NCBI GenBank assembly: GCA_020171895.1
Contig: JAIVAN010000004.1
Location: 124,001-188,000 of the forward strand
Length of the DNA: 64,000 nt
Source of the DNA: Bacillus timonensis
GTDB taxonomy: Bacteria; Bacillota; Bacilli; Bacillales; Bacillaceae_L
Direction: 5' to 3'
Part shown: one piece after another, positions 8,201 to 16,965 of the stretch
Position numbering within the stretch: position 1 is the first letter of the stretch
Layout of the letters: each line of letters starts with the position of its first letter
Position numbers and translations under genes: made by a program
Notes under the pieces: generated by a model
Told to the model about the DNA's origin: nothing
The model's input: only the letters and a program-made list of their open reading frames with translations
Database searches by the model: none

Positions 8201-9562
8201 TTAGGTTGAAAATTTAGCTAGATAAAGGCAATGCTGAATAATTGCTTTCGCACTAGGACGAATTGAATTTGCTAGATTGTCTGGGTCTTGATTTTTCGAA
8301 GGCTTTGTATTAACCTCAATTATCCAAGGCTTACCATTCACATCTAGTGCTAGGTCAATTCCTAATTCGGCATAGGTTCCTTCTCTAGATAGGCTAATTA
8401 CCTCTGCAACTTCTAGTGCTAACTCAATCATCATTTTTCTTATATCAACACTTGTTTTTTTATCAAAGCTTTCAAGGAGAACGTCCTTCACTTTTTTCAG
8501 TTCTCCACCTCTTGCAAGGTTTGATACAAATTCATCCTTTGAAGACACTCGAGCAATGGAAGAAGTCACTTGCCACTCGTTTTTTAATGTTTTATGACAT
8601 AAAAACCGAAAGTCTAGTGGTCTATTTTTATAAGTGAGAAGAGAAAGCCCTTGCTGAACAACAAATAGCTGTTGATTAAGTCGATTCTTCATGGAAAGAA
8701 ATAAGGATTGAAATGTTTCATAGTTACGTTCGATTTCAGTTTCGAATGTTGTATAGTCAAGTTCATAAGATTCTGGTTGTTTATTAATACGAAAAATTTT
8801 CTTACCTTGGCTTCCGTGAACAGGCTTAATAAACAGGCTATCATGCTTGTAGAGCATTTCTTCTAATTTACGTTTGGAATCTAATAGCTCTGTTTCTGGT
8901 AAATAGGGGTGTAAATGCTCTTGTTTTTGTAAAAGTTGAAACACTTCCCACTTGTTTAGAAAATGATCGTTAAAATAGGGAATCTGATAATTGTTTAAGA
9001 GAGTTACAATTTCCTCAAATTGAGAAGACATTTCACGTTTCCTAGAATGAATTCGATTATGAACAACGTCAGGTAGTGGGACGTTTACTTTTTCCCACTT
9101 AGAATCAAGATAAATATAACCTACCTGTTTTTTCATAAGCTTGAGTGATGTTATATAAAAGTATATTCCTTTTGACTCACAATATATTGCAAGCTCTTTG
9201 CAAAAAGAATCAATCGATCCAAACGAAACATTCTCACTCTTGTCATGGACTTCAGTTATAACGGTTATGAACGGTCCTAGTACAATAGATGTTTGATTTT
9301 GTTTTTTTATGGATAAAAGAAAGTCTTCTTTTGGAAGAGAAAATGTTTGAAGCAATGTTTCGCTCATATAGACAACAGGATCATTGCTATGAAAGGGTAT
9401 TACCTGTACTTCTTCTTTTTTAACAGAGCAAGCAAGCGATATATTTTGAGATGTCTCTAAGTGCAAACCAAGCAGGAGGCTATCGCTTATTTTTAAACAA
9501 TATGGAGTAGGTAATAAATGATCTGCAATTGTTCGAATTTCAATTTTTTTAATCAATGACAT
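8201..9562 (-). CDS. YheC/YheD-family ATP-grasp protein, paralog 1 (operon-leading)
   Basis: 453-residue first gene of the ATP-grasp operon. After about 170 N-terminal residues it shows HNRIHSRKREM, FLNKWEVFQLL, the ATP-loop KPVHGSQGKKIF, PLDFRFLC, RGGEL, and ELGIDLALDVNGKPWIIEVNTKPS, so the terminal motif is NTKP and not NSKP. The glycine loop GSQGKK is slightly different from the GSxGxG of its paralogs. It is divergent from yheB with a shared 132-bp upstream region that contains a SigE-like promoter. Function is unknown; sporulation use is inferred from the family. Confidence 0.86.
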   Translation of the reverse strand: MSLIKKIEIRTIADHLLPTPYCLKISDSLLLGLHLETSQNISLACSVKKEEVQVIPFHSNDPVVYMSETLLQTFSLPKEDFLLSIKKQNQTSIVLGPFITVITEVHDKSENVSFGSIDSFCKELAIYCESKGIYFYITSLKLMKKQVGYIYLDSKWEKVNVPLPDVVHNRIHSRKREMSSQFEEIVTLLNNYQIPYFNDHFLNKWEVFQLLQKQEHLHPYLPETELLDSKRKLEEMLYKHDSLFIKPVHGSQGKKIFRINKQPESYELDYTTFETEIERNYETFQSLFLSMKNRLNQQLFVVQQGLSLLTYKNRPLDFRFLCHKTLKNEWQVTSSIARVSSKDEFVSNLARGGELKKVKDVLLESFDKKTSVDIRKMMIELALEVAEVISLSREGTYAELGIDLALDVNGKPWIIEVNTKPSKNQDPDNLANSIRPSAKAIIQHCLYLAKFST

Positions 9563-9631
9563 ACAATAACCTCATTTGCCGAGATAGTAGACAAGCACTA
9601 TAATTAATAGTTGGGCGAATGTTGATATGGT

Positions 9632-9658
9632 ATGGTATGAAAAACAATCGTATTATGT
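9632..9658 (-). promoter_or_regulatory. candidate SigE-type promoter of the ATP-grasp operon
   Basis: On the minus strand, ACATAATA (-35 region) and CATACCAT (-10 region) are about 12 bp apart, resembling the mother-cell SigE pattern (ATA.. / CATACA.T). They lie about 62-70 bp before the first ATG of the operon. The match is by eye; the spacing is at the short end. Confidence 0.35.
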
Positions 9659-9694
9659 GATGAGAAATACTTGTATATTGGAAGGTTGATAAAC

Positions 9695-10828
9695 GTGAAA
9701 GAATTAGTTGTCATTTTATTCATGGTTATAATTGGAGCGCTAATTGGAGGGATCACGAACTCATTAGCAATTAAAATGCTTTTTAGACCTTACAAAGCAA
9801 TTTATTTGTTTGGAAAAAGGCTACCATTTACCCCAGGTCTAATTCCTAAACGTCGTGAAGAGCTGGCGGTGCAGTTAGGGAAAATGGTGGTAGAGCACTT
9901 ATTAACACCAGATAGCCTTCGACGAAAATTCCAGGATAAACAGTTTCATGATGAAATGATTCATTGGACACAGGAAGAAGTGGAAAAGATAGTTCGTTCT
10001 GATAAAACGTTAGCAGAAACTAGTGCATCACTTGGGATAGAAAATCTTCAAGAACTAACGGAAGTAAAGCTAAAGAAATACATTGAAACAAAGTACGAGG
10101 ATTTGATGACTGATTTTAGACAAAAAGAGTTGTTAGTGGTTCTACCTTCAAAAGTCATCAATAAATTGGATCGTAAAATTCCTGATATTAGTCAGTATAT
10201 TATCGAAAAAGCGAAGATGTATTTTGAGAGTGATGAAGGCAAACAAAGACTTAGTATAATGCTTAATGATTTCTTAGCAACAAGGGGTATGCTAGGTAAT
10301 ATGGTGTCCATGTTTTTAGGAAATGTTAATTTGGTTGATAAGGTTCAGCCGGAGATAATAAAGTTTTTAAGCAATAAAGGAACAGAAGAACTGTTAACAA
10401 CACTTATTGAAAAAGAATGGGAAAAAATTAAGCAATGGAAGGTAGCGCAACTAGAAGAAAAAGTGGGCAGAGACCAAATTGTTTCCCTTTTAAAAGAAGA
10501 GTTAGTAAAGGTCATTTCACTTAAGAAGCTAGTTGAAAAGCCAATAAGTGAATTGTTAAAACCATACAGTGAACAAATCTTAGAAAAGTGGACACCGAAA
10601 TTTGTTGAATTAGCAGGTGGATTCTTAATAGACCGAATTGACCATATGATGAAGCGGTTGAAGATTGAAGAGATTGTTAGAGGACAAGTCGAGACATTTT
10701 CAGTTGAACGATTAGAAGATTTAGTGCTATCCATTTCCAGGAGAGAGTTCAAAATGATTACGTATTTAGGAGCTCTTTTAGGCGGAATAATTGGTGCTGT
10801 CCAAGGAATAATAGTGTTGTTTGTTTAG
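9695..10828 (+). CDS. yheB: YheB, DUF445 membrane protein
   Basis: 377-residue DUF445 protein. A hydrophobic segment at each end (residues about 3-22, and about 357-377 with [13 protein letters not shown]) flanks a long helical, charged middle. The N-terminal motif [16 protein letters not shown] with [14 protein letters not shown] is diagnostic of the family. I chose the GTG start at 9695, which has GGAAGG 9 nt upstream and gives the family length; an upstream TTG (9671) is less likely. Function is unknown. It is followed at 131 bp by yheA, as in B. subtilis. Confidence 0.9.
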   Translation: MKELVVILFMVIIGALIGGITNSLAIKMLFRPYKAIYLFGKRLPFTPGLIPKRREELAVQLGKMVVEHLLTPDSLRRKFQDKQFHDEMIHWTQEEVEKIVRSDKTLAETSASLGIENLQELTEVKLKKYIETKYEDLMTDFRQKELLVVLPSKVINKLDRKIPDISQYIIEKAKMYFESDEGKQRLSIMLNDFLATRGMLGNMVSMFLGNVNLVDKVQPEIIKFLSNKGTEELLTTLIEKEWEKIKQWKVAQLEEKVGRDQIVSLLKEELVKVISLKKLVEKPISELLKPYSEQILEKWTPKFVELAGGFLIDRIDHMMKRLKIEEIVRGQVETFSVERLEDLVLSISRREFKMITYLGALLGGIIGAVQGIIVLFV

Positions 10829-10959
10829 CAAATTGATGTAAGAATAATATGAATTTGTCACGAATTTTCGTATATTGCTGAAATGGATAGAATAGTTTGT
10901 TATAGTGGTAAGGTACTTTTGAACGTGAAATACAATACATACTTTAGGAGGAATTATTT

Positions 10960-11313
10960 ATGAGTACAAATATATATGATGGTGCGTACGATTTAGAAAA
11001 GGTGATTCGTTCAAGTGAAGAATTCCAAAATTTAAAGAAGATGTATGATGAAGTAAATGCTGATGAGTCAGCAAAAACGATGTTTGAAAACTTCCGTGAT
11101 GTTCAGTTGAATCTTCAACAAAAGCAAATGATGGGCGAAGAGATTTCTCAAGAAGAAGTAGAGCAAGCTCAAAAACTAGTTGCTTTAGTTCAACAGCATG
11201 AGAAAATTTCTAAGTTAATGGAAGCTGAGCAACGTATGAGTATGGTGATCGGTGAATTAAATAAGATTATTATGAAGCCTCTAGAAGAGCTTTACGGTAG
11301 CATGCAACAATAA
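10960..11313 (+). CDS. yheA: YheA, YlbF/YmcA-family protein
   Basis: 117-residue all-helical protein of the Com_YlbF family, related to the YlbF-YmcA-YaaT subunits that modulate RNase Y and competence/biofilm/sporulation decisions. Visible: YDLEKVIRSSEEFQNLK at the N-terminus, the F..FRD.Q..LQQKQMMGEE block, and a C-terminal amphipathic helix VIGELNKIIMKPL. The role of YheA itself is not established. The ribosome site TAGGAGGAATT precedes the ATG; a terminator follows directly. Confidence 0.92.
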   Translation: MSTNIYDGAYDLEKVIRSSEEFQNLKKMYDEVNADESAKTMFENFRDVQLNLQQKQMMGEEISQEEVEQAQKLVALVQQHEKISKLMEAEQRMSMVIGELNKIIMKPLEELYGSMQQ

Positions 11314-11320
11314 TGATGAG

Positions 11321-11352
11321 GTCCCCACTTTTTATGGTGGGGATTTTTTTTC
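11321..11352 (+). terminator. rho-independent terminator of yheA
   Basis: The stem GTCCCCAC / GTGGGGAT is followed by eight T and then TC. Confidence 0.95.
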
Positions 11353-11391
11353 TTTTATGGACTACCCTGAAAATACGACGCTTTATAAGGT

Positions 11392-11520
11392 GTGTTAACC
11401 TTCGTTGCAGGACTCTCGCTTTCCGCAGGGTGCCACTTGAGCCTCCTCGGCTGCGCCTGTGGGGTCTCAAGTCCGGCACATCTCCTGCAGGAGTCTCGGT
11501 CCTTCCTCTTCGGTTAACAC
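11392..11520 (+). repeat. interspersed GTGTTAAYC repeat, copy 1 (full, tandem array A)
   Basis: Full core of 129 bp with ends GTGTTAACC / GGTTAACAC. Internal blocks in order: CGTTGCAGGAC, CTCGCTTTCCGC, GAGCCTCCTCGGC, GCCTGTGGGGTCTC, GCAGGAGTCTCGGTCCTTCC. Much richer in G+C than the flanks. First of three tandem units after yheA (unit period about 250 bp). Confidence 0.95.
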
Positions 11521-11650
11521 GCAGAAAGTACTTAAAAGCCAACATTCTATAAACGCAAAAATCCAGTACACATTTTCATTCTTCATGGTGCAATTCTTAC
11601 ATTGCATGGAAGTCTACCCTGAAAATACAATTCTTTACATTCAACATGGG
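11521..11650 (+). repeat. inter-core segment of the repeat unit, with a TGCAA hairpin
   Basis: This AT-rich stretch joins cores 1 and 2 and recurs after other cores: AACATTCTA, CATTTTCATTC, CATGGTGCAATTCTTACATT ending in GCATGG, then AGTCTACCCTGAAAATAC. It includes the small inverted repeat TGCAAT...ATTGCA. Related copies occur near 11800-11880, 15240-15320, 21980-22050, 32695-32780, 43790-43880 and 44030-44130. Confidence 0.8.
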
Positions 11651-11781
11651 GTGTTAACCTTCGTTACAGGACTCTCGCTTTCCACGGGGCGCCACTTGAG
11701 CCTCCTCGGCCTTTGGCCTGTGGGGTCTCAAGTCCGGCGCATTTCCCGTAGGAGTCTCGGTCCTTCCACTACGGTTAACAC
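11651..11781 (+). repeat. interspersed GTGTTAAYC repeat, copy 2 (full, tandem array A)
   Basis: 131-bp core with both terminal inverted repeats intact (GTGTTAACC / GGTTAACAC); it starts 259 bp after copy 1. Internal blocks match copy 1 with scattered substitutions. Confidence 0.95.
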
Positions 11782-11893
11782 TCATGAATACTTGGATACA
11801 ACATTCTAATAACAAAAAAACATTTTCATTCACCATGGTGCAATTTTCAAATTTCATGGTAGTCTCCCCTGAAAATAGAACACTGAACATGGG

Positions 11894-12015
11894 GTGTTAA
11901 TCTGCGTTGCAGAAACCTCGCTTTCCACGGGGTGCCACTTGAGCCTCCTCGACCTTTGTCCTGTGGGGTCTGGGGCCTAGCGCATCTCCTGCTGGAGTCT
12001 CACTCCGATTAACAC
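11894..12015 (+). repeat. interspersed GTGTTAAYC repeat, copy 3 (full, shortened interior)
   Basis: 122-bp core with ends GTGTTAATC / GATTAACAC; it starts 243 bp after copy 2. The interior has lost a few bases near the right end (CTGGAGTCTCACTCCGATTAA) but keeps the outer ends paired. The stretch from 12016 to the yhaX start contains a decayed inter-core segment and no gene. Confidence 0.9.
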
Positions 12016-12257
12016 GTTTGAATTACTTAAAATCCAACATTCTATACAGACAAAAGGCAAATATCAAGTTCGCATTTTCATACACGATGGTGAAAATACG
12101 CTATAAAAAAATACACTATATGATCATTCAAAAGGTAATACCAAAATTAAATTATTTTCATCCTCCTTGGTTTCGAGCTTCTGTTAGTTCTATTGATTGT
12201 AGGTGTGACATATCCATAGGTATAAGGTTAGTAACAAAGTAAGAAGGGGGACCCAGT

Positions 12258-13124
12258 ATGATGTATCGATTGCTTGCGATTAATGTAGACGGAACCCTGT
12301 TACGTCCAAATGGTCGCCTCCAAAGTGGTACGAAAGAAGCGATTGAATTTGTGAAAAATAAAGGGGTATATGTCACACTCGTCACTAGAAGAAATTTTCC
12401 ATCAACAAAAAAGATAGCAAAAGCCTTAAAGCTTGATTCAATGCTAGTCACTCATAATGGAGCTTTTGTAGGTTCAACTGTAGAAGATCCTATTCTTGAG
12501 AAAAGATTAACAGAAGAGATGACGTTTAACATTGTTCAAGTTCTAGAGAACTTTGAGTGTAATATTCGTCTTTTACATGAGAGGTTTTCAGTAGGTAACC
12601 GTACGAGATTCCAAAAAAATTTACTTGCGAAAGCAGTATTTGGGTCAGGTGATCCGCTCTTTTATCCGATGCAATTTGTCGATTCATTAGGAGACTATTT
12701 AATCGACAATCCAGTTGCAACTCCGAAAATGGAGGCCTATTTTTCTACAGATGATGAATGTAAACGTGCTGCGAAAACGTTGTCTGAAGCCTTTACGAAA
12801 GTATCGATTCATCACGATGAAAAAGGTAGACTTGAAATTGTGCCAAAAGGTGTCTCAAAACTTGCAGGATTGAAAGTCCTTTGTGATCACTTAGGCATCC
12901 CGTTGGATAAAACAGTCGCAATTGGTGATTCAAACGATGATCAACCAATGATTGAAGCAGCAGGCTTAGGTGTAGCAATGTGGAATGCGCCAAAAGAAGT
13001 AAAGTTGGCTGCCGATTGGGTAACGAGATCAAACAATCAAAACGGAGTAACCTATATGGTAAAAGAGCATTTTAGAAAGCAACAAAGACTTGAATTCTTA
13101 AACCAAATTAAAGTAGAAAAATAA
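12258..13124 (+). CDS. yhaX: HAD-superfamily (Cof-type) protein YhaX
   Basis: 288-residue Cof-type HAD protein. Motif I reads INVDGTLL, so the usual nucleophile Asp of DxDGT is Asn (codon AAT) and only the second Asp remains. Motif II Thr is in TLVTRRN; motif III Lys is near GVSKLAGLK (about 200); motif IV is GDSNDD (about 222-227). The fold should be intact, but classic phosphoaspartate chemistry looks impaired. Two adjacent ATG codons follow the GGGGG ribosome site; either could start. The neighbour hemZ matches B. subtilis order. I believe the Asn is shared by YhaX orthologs, from memory only. Confidence 0.85.
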   Translation: MMYRLLAINVDGTLLRPNGRLQSGTKEAIEFVKNKGVYVTLVTRRNFPSTKKIAKALKLDSMLVTHNGAFVGSTVEDPILEKRLTEEMTFNIVQVLENFECNIRLLHERFSVGNRTRFQKNLLAKAVFGSGDPLFYPMQFVDSLGDYLIDNPVATPKMEAYFSTDDECKRAAKTLSEAFTKVSIHHDEKGRLEIVPKGVSKLAGLKVLCDHLGIPLDKTVAIGDSNDDQPMIEAAGLGVAMWNAPKEVKLAADWVTRSNNQNGVTYMVKEHFRKQQRLEFLNQIKVEK

Positions 13125-13131
13125 AGTGCAA

Positions 13132-13166
13132 AAGGTCAGACTCTTTAAGGGGCTGACCTTTATTTA
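13132..13166 (+). terminator. rho-independent terminator of yhaX
   Basis: The stem AAAGGTCAG / CTGACCTTT is followed by ATTTAT, shortly after the stop. Confidence 0.8.
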
Positions 13167-13253
13167 TGGAAGGAAAACTCGTACTTTGGCACAAGGTGAA
13201 AAATTAGCAACTATTACTTGCAATATAGAATGTTGGATACTAGTATCTTAGCT

Positions 13254-13382
13254 GTGTTAACCGAAGTGGAAGGACCGAGACTCCTGCGGGAACAGCGACA
13301 GGCTTGAGACCCCACAGGCGAAGCCGAGGAGGCTCAAGTGGCCCCCCGCGGAAAGCGAGGTTCCTGCAACGAAGGTTAACAC
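13254..13382 (-). repeat. interspersed GTGTTAAYC repeat, copy 4 (full, inverted orientation)
   Basis: 129-bp core in the reverse orientation relative to copies 1-3 (reads GTGTTAACCGAAGTGGAAGG at the left and GAAGGTTAACAC at the right). It fills the yhaX-hemZ gap; the remaining bases up to hemZ show no gene. Confidence 0.95.
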
Positions 13383-13507
13383 CTTAGGTATAGTGTCTTA
13401 TCTATTTACATAGTAATACTAAATAATCTCCTTACAAAATTAACAAGTTGCTAATAAAATCTTATTTTTGTACACTAGAATAAGCTTAATTTCTGAAAGG
13501 TGATTTC

Positions 13508-15025
13508 ATGAGAATCTCAATTACAGGTATACAGGATGAGCGTTATTTACGCCCATTATCGCTTATTTCAAATTTATTTTTTGAGGAAAGTGAAGTTTCC
13601 TTAAAGTCGATGTTAGAACCAACATATACAATTGATATACAAATAAAAGAAGTAGACGAAATCGTTTATGCTAATGCGACATTGTATGATAAGGAAACAG
13701 CTACTACCTTTACCTCACATTATGATAAAGATCTTTCTTCTTTTCAAAATGAAAAAGAACGTTTCAAACAATGGAAGTATGCTGTTTCATATGTGTATGT
13801 AACAGTCTTACAGGATCTTACAGGTATTGTTCAGCAATGGGGCCTGTTAACAGGTGTTAGACCAACCAAGTTACTTCACAAAAAGCTTCGTTCAGGTGTA
13901 AATCAGTCGATCGCACATAAGCAACTTAAAGACGATTATTTGATAACTGATGAAAAAGTTCAATTGATGCAGGACATAGTTGACCGACAGCTCACAATGG
14001 TACCAGACCTTTATGAACTTCAAAAGGAAGTCAGCATTTATATTGGCATTCCATTCTGTCCAACAAAATGTGCCTATTGTACTTTTCCAGCGTATGCAAT
14101 CAATGGAAGACAAGGTTCGGTAGACTCCTTCTTAGGTGGGTTACATTATGAGATTCGAGAAATTGGGCGCTGGTTAAAGGATAATAACGTGAAAATCACG
14201 ACCGTATACTACGGAGGTGGTACACCAACTAGTATTACTGCTGAGGAAATGGACATGCTGTATGAAGAAATGTATGAATCCTTCCCAGATGTAGATAAAA
14301 TCCGTGAAATTACGGTTGAAGCGGGGAGACCAGATACGATTACTCCTGAAAAGCTTGAAGTGTTAAAAAAGTGGAATATCGATCGTATTAGTATTAATCC
14401 ACAATCTTATATTCAAGAAACACTCAAGGCAATTGGCCGCCATCATACAGTTGAAGAAACCATCGATAAATTTCATTTAGCACGTGAAATGGGAATGAAT
14501 AATATTAATATGGACTTAATAATTGGTTTGCCAGGTGAAGGTGTCGAGGAATTTGACTATACGTTAGCCGAAACGAAAAAGCTAATGCCAGAATCTTTGA
14601 CGGTCCATACACTCTCATTCAAGCGGGCTTCAGAGATGACGAAGAATCGCGAAAAATATAAAGTAGCAGATCGTGATGAAATTACTGAAATGATGCATAA
14701 TGCAACTAAGTGGACAAAGGATCATGGATACGTTCCATATTATCTATACCGTCAGAAGAATATCTTAGGAAACTTAGAAAATGTAGGGTATGCTTTACCA
14801 GGTCAAGAAAGTATCTATAATATTATGATTATGGAAGAACAGCAATCGATTATCGGTCTTGGATGTGGAGCAGCTAGTAAGTTTGTTGATCCAGAGACAG
14901 GGAAAATTACGCATTTTGCAAATCCAAAGGACCCTAAGTCGTATAATGAGGGGTTTGAGCATTATACGAACGAAAAGATTAATATTTTAAATGAATTATT
15001 TTCAGTAGAGAAGACCCATTCATAG
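13508..15025 (+). CDS. hemZ: coproporphyrinogen III oxidase-like radical SAM protein HemZ
   Basis: 505-residue radical-SAM protein of the HemN/HemZ group, acting in or near the oxygen-independent conversion of coproporphyrinogen III. The 4Fe-4S motif CPTKCAYC lies at about residues 187-194 after an IPF motif. The SAM-binding GGGTPT (about 238) and the downstream EAGRPDTIT block are intact. The N-terminal about 170 residues are the extension that separates HemZ from HemN. The start has AAAGGTGATTTC. The stop codon lies within the terminator stem. Confidence 0.93.
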   Translation: MRISITGIQDERYLRPLSLISNLFFEESEVSLKSMLEPTYTIDIQIKEVDEIVYANATLYDKETATTFTSHYDKDLSSFQNEKERFKQWKYAVSYVYVTVLQDLTGIVQQWGLLTGVRPTKLLHKKLRSGVNQSIAHKQLKDDYLITDEKVQLMQDIVDRQLTMVPDLYELQKEVSIYIGIPFCPTKCAYCTFPAYAINGRQGSVDSFLGGLHYEIREIGRWLKDNNVKITTVYYGGGTPTSITAEEMDMLYEEMYESFPDVDKIREITVEAGRPDTITPEKLEVLKKWNIDRISINPQSYIQETLKAIGRHHTVEETIDKFHLAREMGMNNINMDLIIGLPGEGVEEFDYTLAETKKLMPESLTVHTLSFKRASEMTKNREKYKVADRDEITEMMHNATKWTKDHGYVPYYLYRQKNILGNLENVGYALPGQESIYNIMIMEEQQSIIGLGCGAASKFVDPETGKITHFANPKDPKSYNEGFEHYTNEKINILNELFSVEKTHS

Positions 15026-15038
15026 GAATGGGTTTTTT
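15014..15038 (+). terminator. rho-independent terminator overlapping the hemZ 3' end
   Basis: The stem ACCCATTC / GAATGGGT (loop ATAG) is followed by six T; the hemZ stop is in the stem-loop. Confidence 0.93.
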
Positions 15039-15094
15039 GGTTTGTTAAAGAAAAAGTTCATAGGATACCCTGTAAATCAGTCACTGAACTAGGG

Positions 15095-15221
15095 GTGTTA
15101 ATCTGCGTTGCAGGACCTCGCTTTCCGCGGGCGGTGCGGGAGCCTCCTCGGCTACGCCTGTGGGGTCTCCCGTCTACCGCTTCTCCCGCAGGAGTCTCGG
15201 CCCTTCCACTCCGATTAACAC
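15095..15221 (+). repeat. interspersed GTGTTAAYC repeat, copy 5 (full)
   Basis: 127-bp core with ends GTGTTAATC / GATTAACAC. The central arm differs from array A (GGTGCGGGAGCCTCC paired with GGTCTCCCGTC), and the same variant is seen in copy 7. Compensating differences on both sides suggest that pairing is kept. Confidence 0.95.
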
Positions 15222-15332
15222 GAATGAAAACTTTGATACAACATTCTAATACTAATCTCAATTTTCATTCACCGTGGCGCAAATTCTTATTTGCATGGAA
15301 GTCTACCCTGAAAATACGACGCTGTATGTGGG

Positions 15333-15437
15333 GTGTTAATCCTCGTTGTAGGAACCTCGCTTTCCGAGGGGCGCTACTTAGTTATCCACGGATTCACGGT
15401 CATCTAGCTGAGTGTCTGTCCATCCACAACGATTAAA
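15333..15437 (+). repeat. interspersed GTGTTAAYC repeat, copy 6 (degenerate)
   Basis: The left end is clear (GTGTTAATCCTCGTTGTAGG, then CCTCGCTTTCCG), while the middle and right half are scrambled, ending CAACGATTAAA. It starts 238 bp after copy 5, in tandem. Confidence 0.8.
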
Positions 15438-15709
15438 TCTGCATTTTATAATTTTAAAATAACATTTTTTGATGACGCAGGTGCTATATTTCTTAACTTT
15501 AAAAAATGACTAAAATTCTCGCCTTATCACGCTAATTCAAAGAGAGCTAAACTTTCCTAATCATATATCTCCCCAACATAGAAGAAAAAACTTTAGTTAA
15601 ATAATCTAAAAATTTTAAATTTTTAGAAGGTATTTTCGAAATAATGAGGAATTATTCTTGGTAAGACATACATATCATAGATTGAAATATATTTTTTAAG
15701 AAAAACATT
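15438..15709. other. AT-rich intergenic region upstream of the beta-oxidation operon
   Basis: No reading frame with a credible ribosome site and no clear hairpin was found. It is the likely promoter region of the operon starting at 15777. Confidence 0.4.
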
Positions 15710-15723
15710 TGAAAGCGCTTCCG
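15710..15723 (+). promoter_or_regulatory. candidate CcpA cre site
   Basis: TGAAAGCGCTTCCG agrees with the cre consensus TGWAANCGNTNWCA at all defined positions except the W and the final A. It is located 54 bp before the first ATG of the acyl-CoA dehydrogenase operon. Carbon-catabolite repression of fatty-acid degradation by CcpA is known in Bacillus; its use here is inference. Confidence 0.6.
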
Positions 15724-15776
15724 TATTTTAAAAAAACAAGTAAACAAATGCAAGTAATCATAGGGAGGATATTAAT

Positions 15777-16916
15777 ATGACAGCAAGATATTTAGCGGAG
15801 GAGCATCATATTTTTCGTGATGCTTTCCGAAAATTTTTAGAAAAAGAAGCTTATCCGTTTTACAACCAATGGGAGAAGGATGGAATCATTCCGAGAGACT
15901 TCTGGACGAAGTTAGGAGAAAACGGCTTTTTATGTCCATGGGTTGAGGAAGAATATGGAGGACTAGAAGCAGACTTTGGTTATTCAGTCGTCATTAATGA
16001 GGAATTGGAAAAGGTGGGTACAAGCCTGATAGGAGTTGGACTTCACAATGATATCGTTGTGCCATACCTTTCAGAATACGGTACACCTCAACAAAAAATG
16101 AAATGGCTGCCTAAATGTATAACAGGAGAGTTTATAACAGCTATTGCGATGACTGAGCCAGGGGCTGGGTCCGATTTAGCAGGTATAAAAACGACCGCCG
16201 TTCGAGACGGTGATGATTACATTTTAAGTGGTCAAAAAACGTTTATTACAAATGGGATTCATGCCGATTTAGTTGTAGTCGTATGTAAAACAAATCCGAA
16301 AGAAAAGCATAAAGGCATTAGTTTATTTGTGGTAGAAGAAGGAATGCCAGGATTTTCACGAGGTAGAAAGCTGGAGAAGGTTGGTCTTCATAGTCAGGAT
16401 ACCGCTGAATTAATATTTGAAGATGTAAGAGTACCAGCAGAAAATCTATTAGGTGAAGAAGGAAAAGGCTTCTATTACTTAATGACACAATTGCAGCAGG
16501 AACGTTTACTTGTAGGAATAAGTGCACAAACATCAGCAGAAGTGATGTTTAACTTAGCAAAAAAATATGTAAAAGAACGAGAGGCATTCGGCCAGTCGAT
16601 AAGTAAATTTCAAACGGTTCAGTTCCGTCTTGCGGAAATGGCAACTGAAATTGAGATAGGGAGAACATTTTTAGACGAGTTAATCTTGCAGCATATGGAT
16701 GGCAAAGATGTAGTCACTAAAGTATCAATGGCAAAATGGTGGCTAACAGATATGGCAAAGAAGGTTGCAACTGAATGTATGCAGCTTCATGGTGGATACG
16801 GATATATGGAGGAATACGAGATTGCTAGACGATACCGAGATATGCCTGTTTCGGCTATCTATGCTGGAACAAATGAAATTATGAAGACGATCATCGCTAA
16901 AAATATGGGGCTTTAA
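15777..16916 (+). CDS. acyl-CoA dehydrogenase, long-chain (LCAD) type
   Basis: 379-residue FAD enzyme for the first step of beta-oxidation. It has the MTEPGAGSDLAGIKTTA signature and the C-terminal MQLHGGYGYMEEYEIAR block. The usual catalytic Glu of the YEGT motif is missing (YAGTNEIMK), as in LCAD and isovaleryl-type enzymes; the Glu in LQQERLL near residue 242 is the expected base for LCAD. Long-chain specificity is inferred from this. GGGAGG lies 8-9 nt before the ATG. First gene of a five-gene operon behind a cre-like site. Electron-transfer flavoprotein genes are not in the window. Confidence 0.9.
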   Translation: MTARYLAEEHHIFRDAFRKFLEKEAYPFYNQWEKDGIIPRDFWTKLGENGFLCPWVEEEYGGLEADFGYSVVINEELEKVGTSLIGVGLHNDIVVPYLSEYGTPQQKMKWLPKCITGEFITAIAMTEPGAGSDLAGIKTTAVRDGDDYILSGQKTFITNGIHADLVVVVCKTNPKEKHKGISLFVVEEGMPGFSRGRKLEKVGLHSQDTAELIFEDVRVPAENLLGEEGKGFYYLMTQLQQERLLVGISAQTSAEVMFNLAKKYVKEREAFGQSISKFQTVQFRLAEMATEIEIGRTFLDELILQHMDGKDVVTKVSMAKWWLTDMAKKVATECMQLHGGYGYMEEYEIARRYRDMPVSAIYAGTNEIMKTIIAKNMGL

Positions 16917-16965
16917 TTGATTCCATGAATTCTCCTATACACGATCGAAAAAGGAGCAATCGTAG

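Noticed and set aside
11459-11809. Open frames of 80-116 codons inside the repeat array (also at 15095-15436, 22048-22248 and 43566-43805)
   Set aside because: They lie within repeat copies, have no ribosome site, and the frames change between copies; chance openings in GC-rich repeats.
11392-12015. Three regularly spaced palindromic repeats, CRISPR-like
   Set aside because: The repeats are about 125-130 bp, the intervening parts are themselves conserved and there are no unique spacers or cas genes; it is a tandem of the interspersed element.
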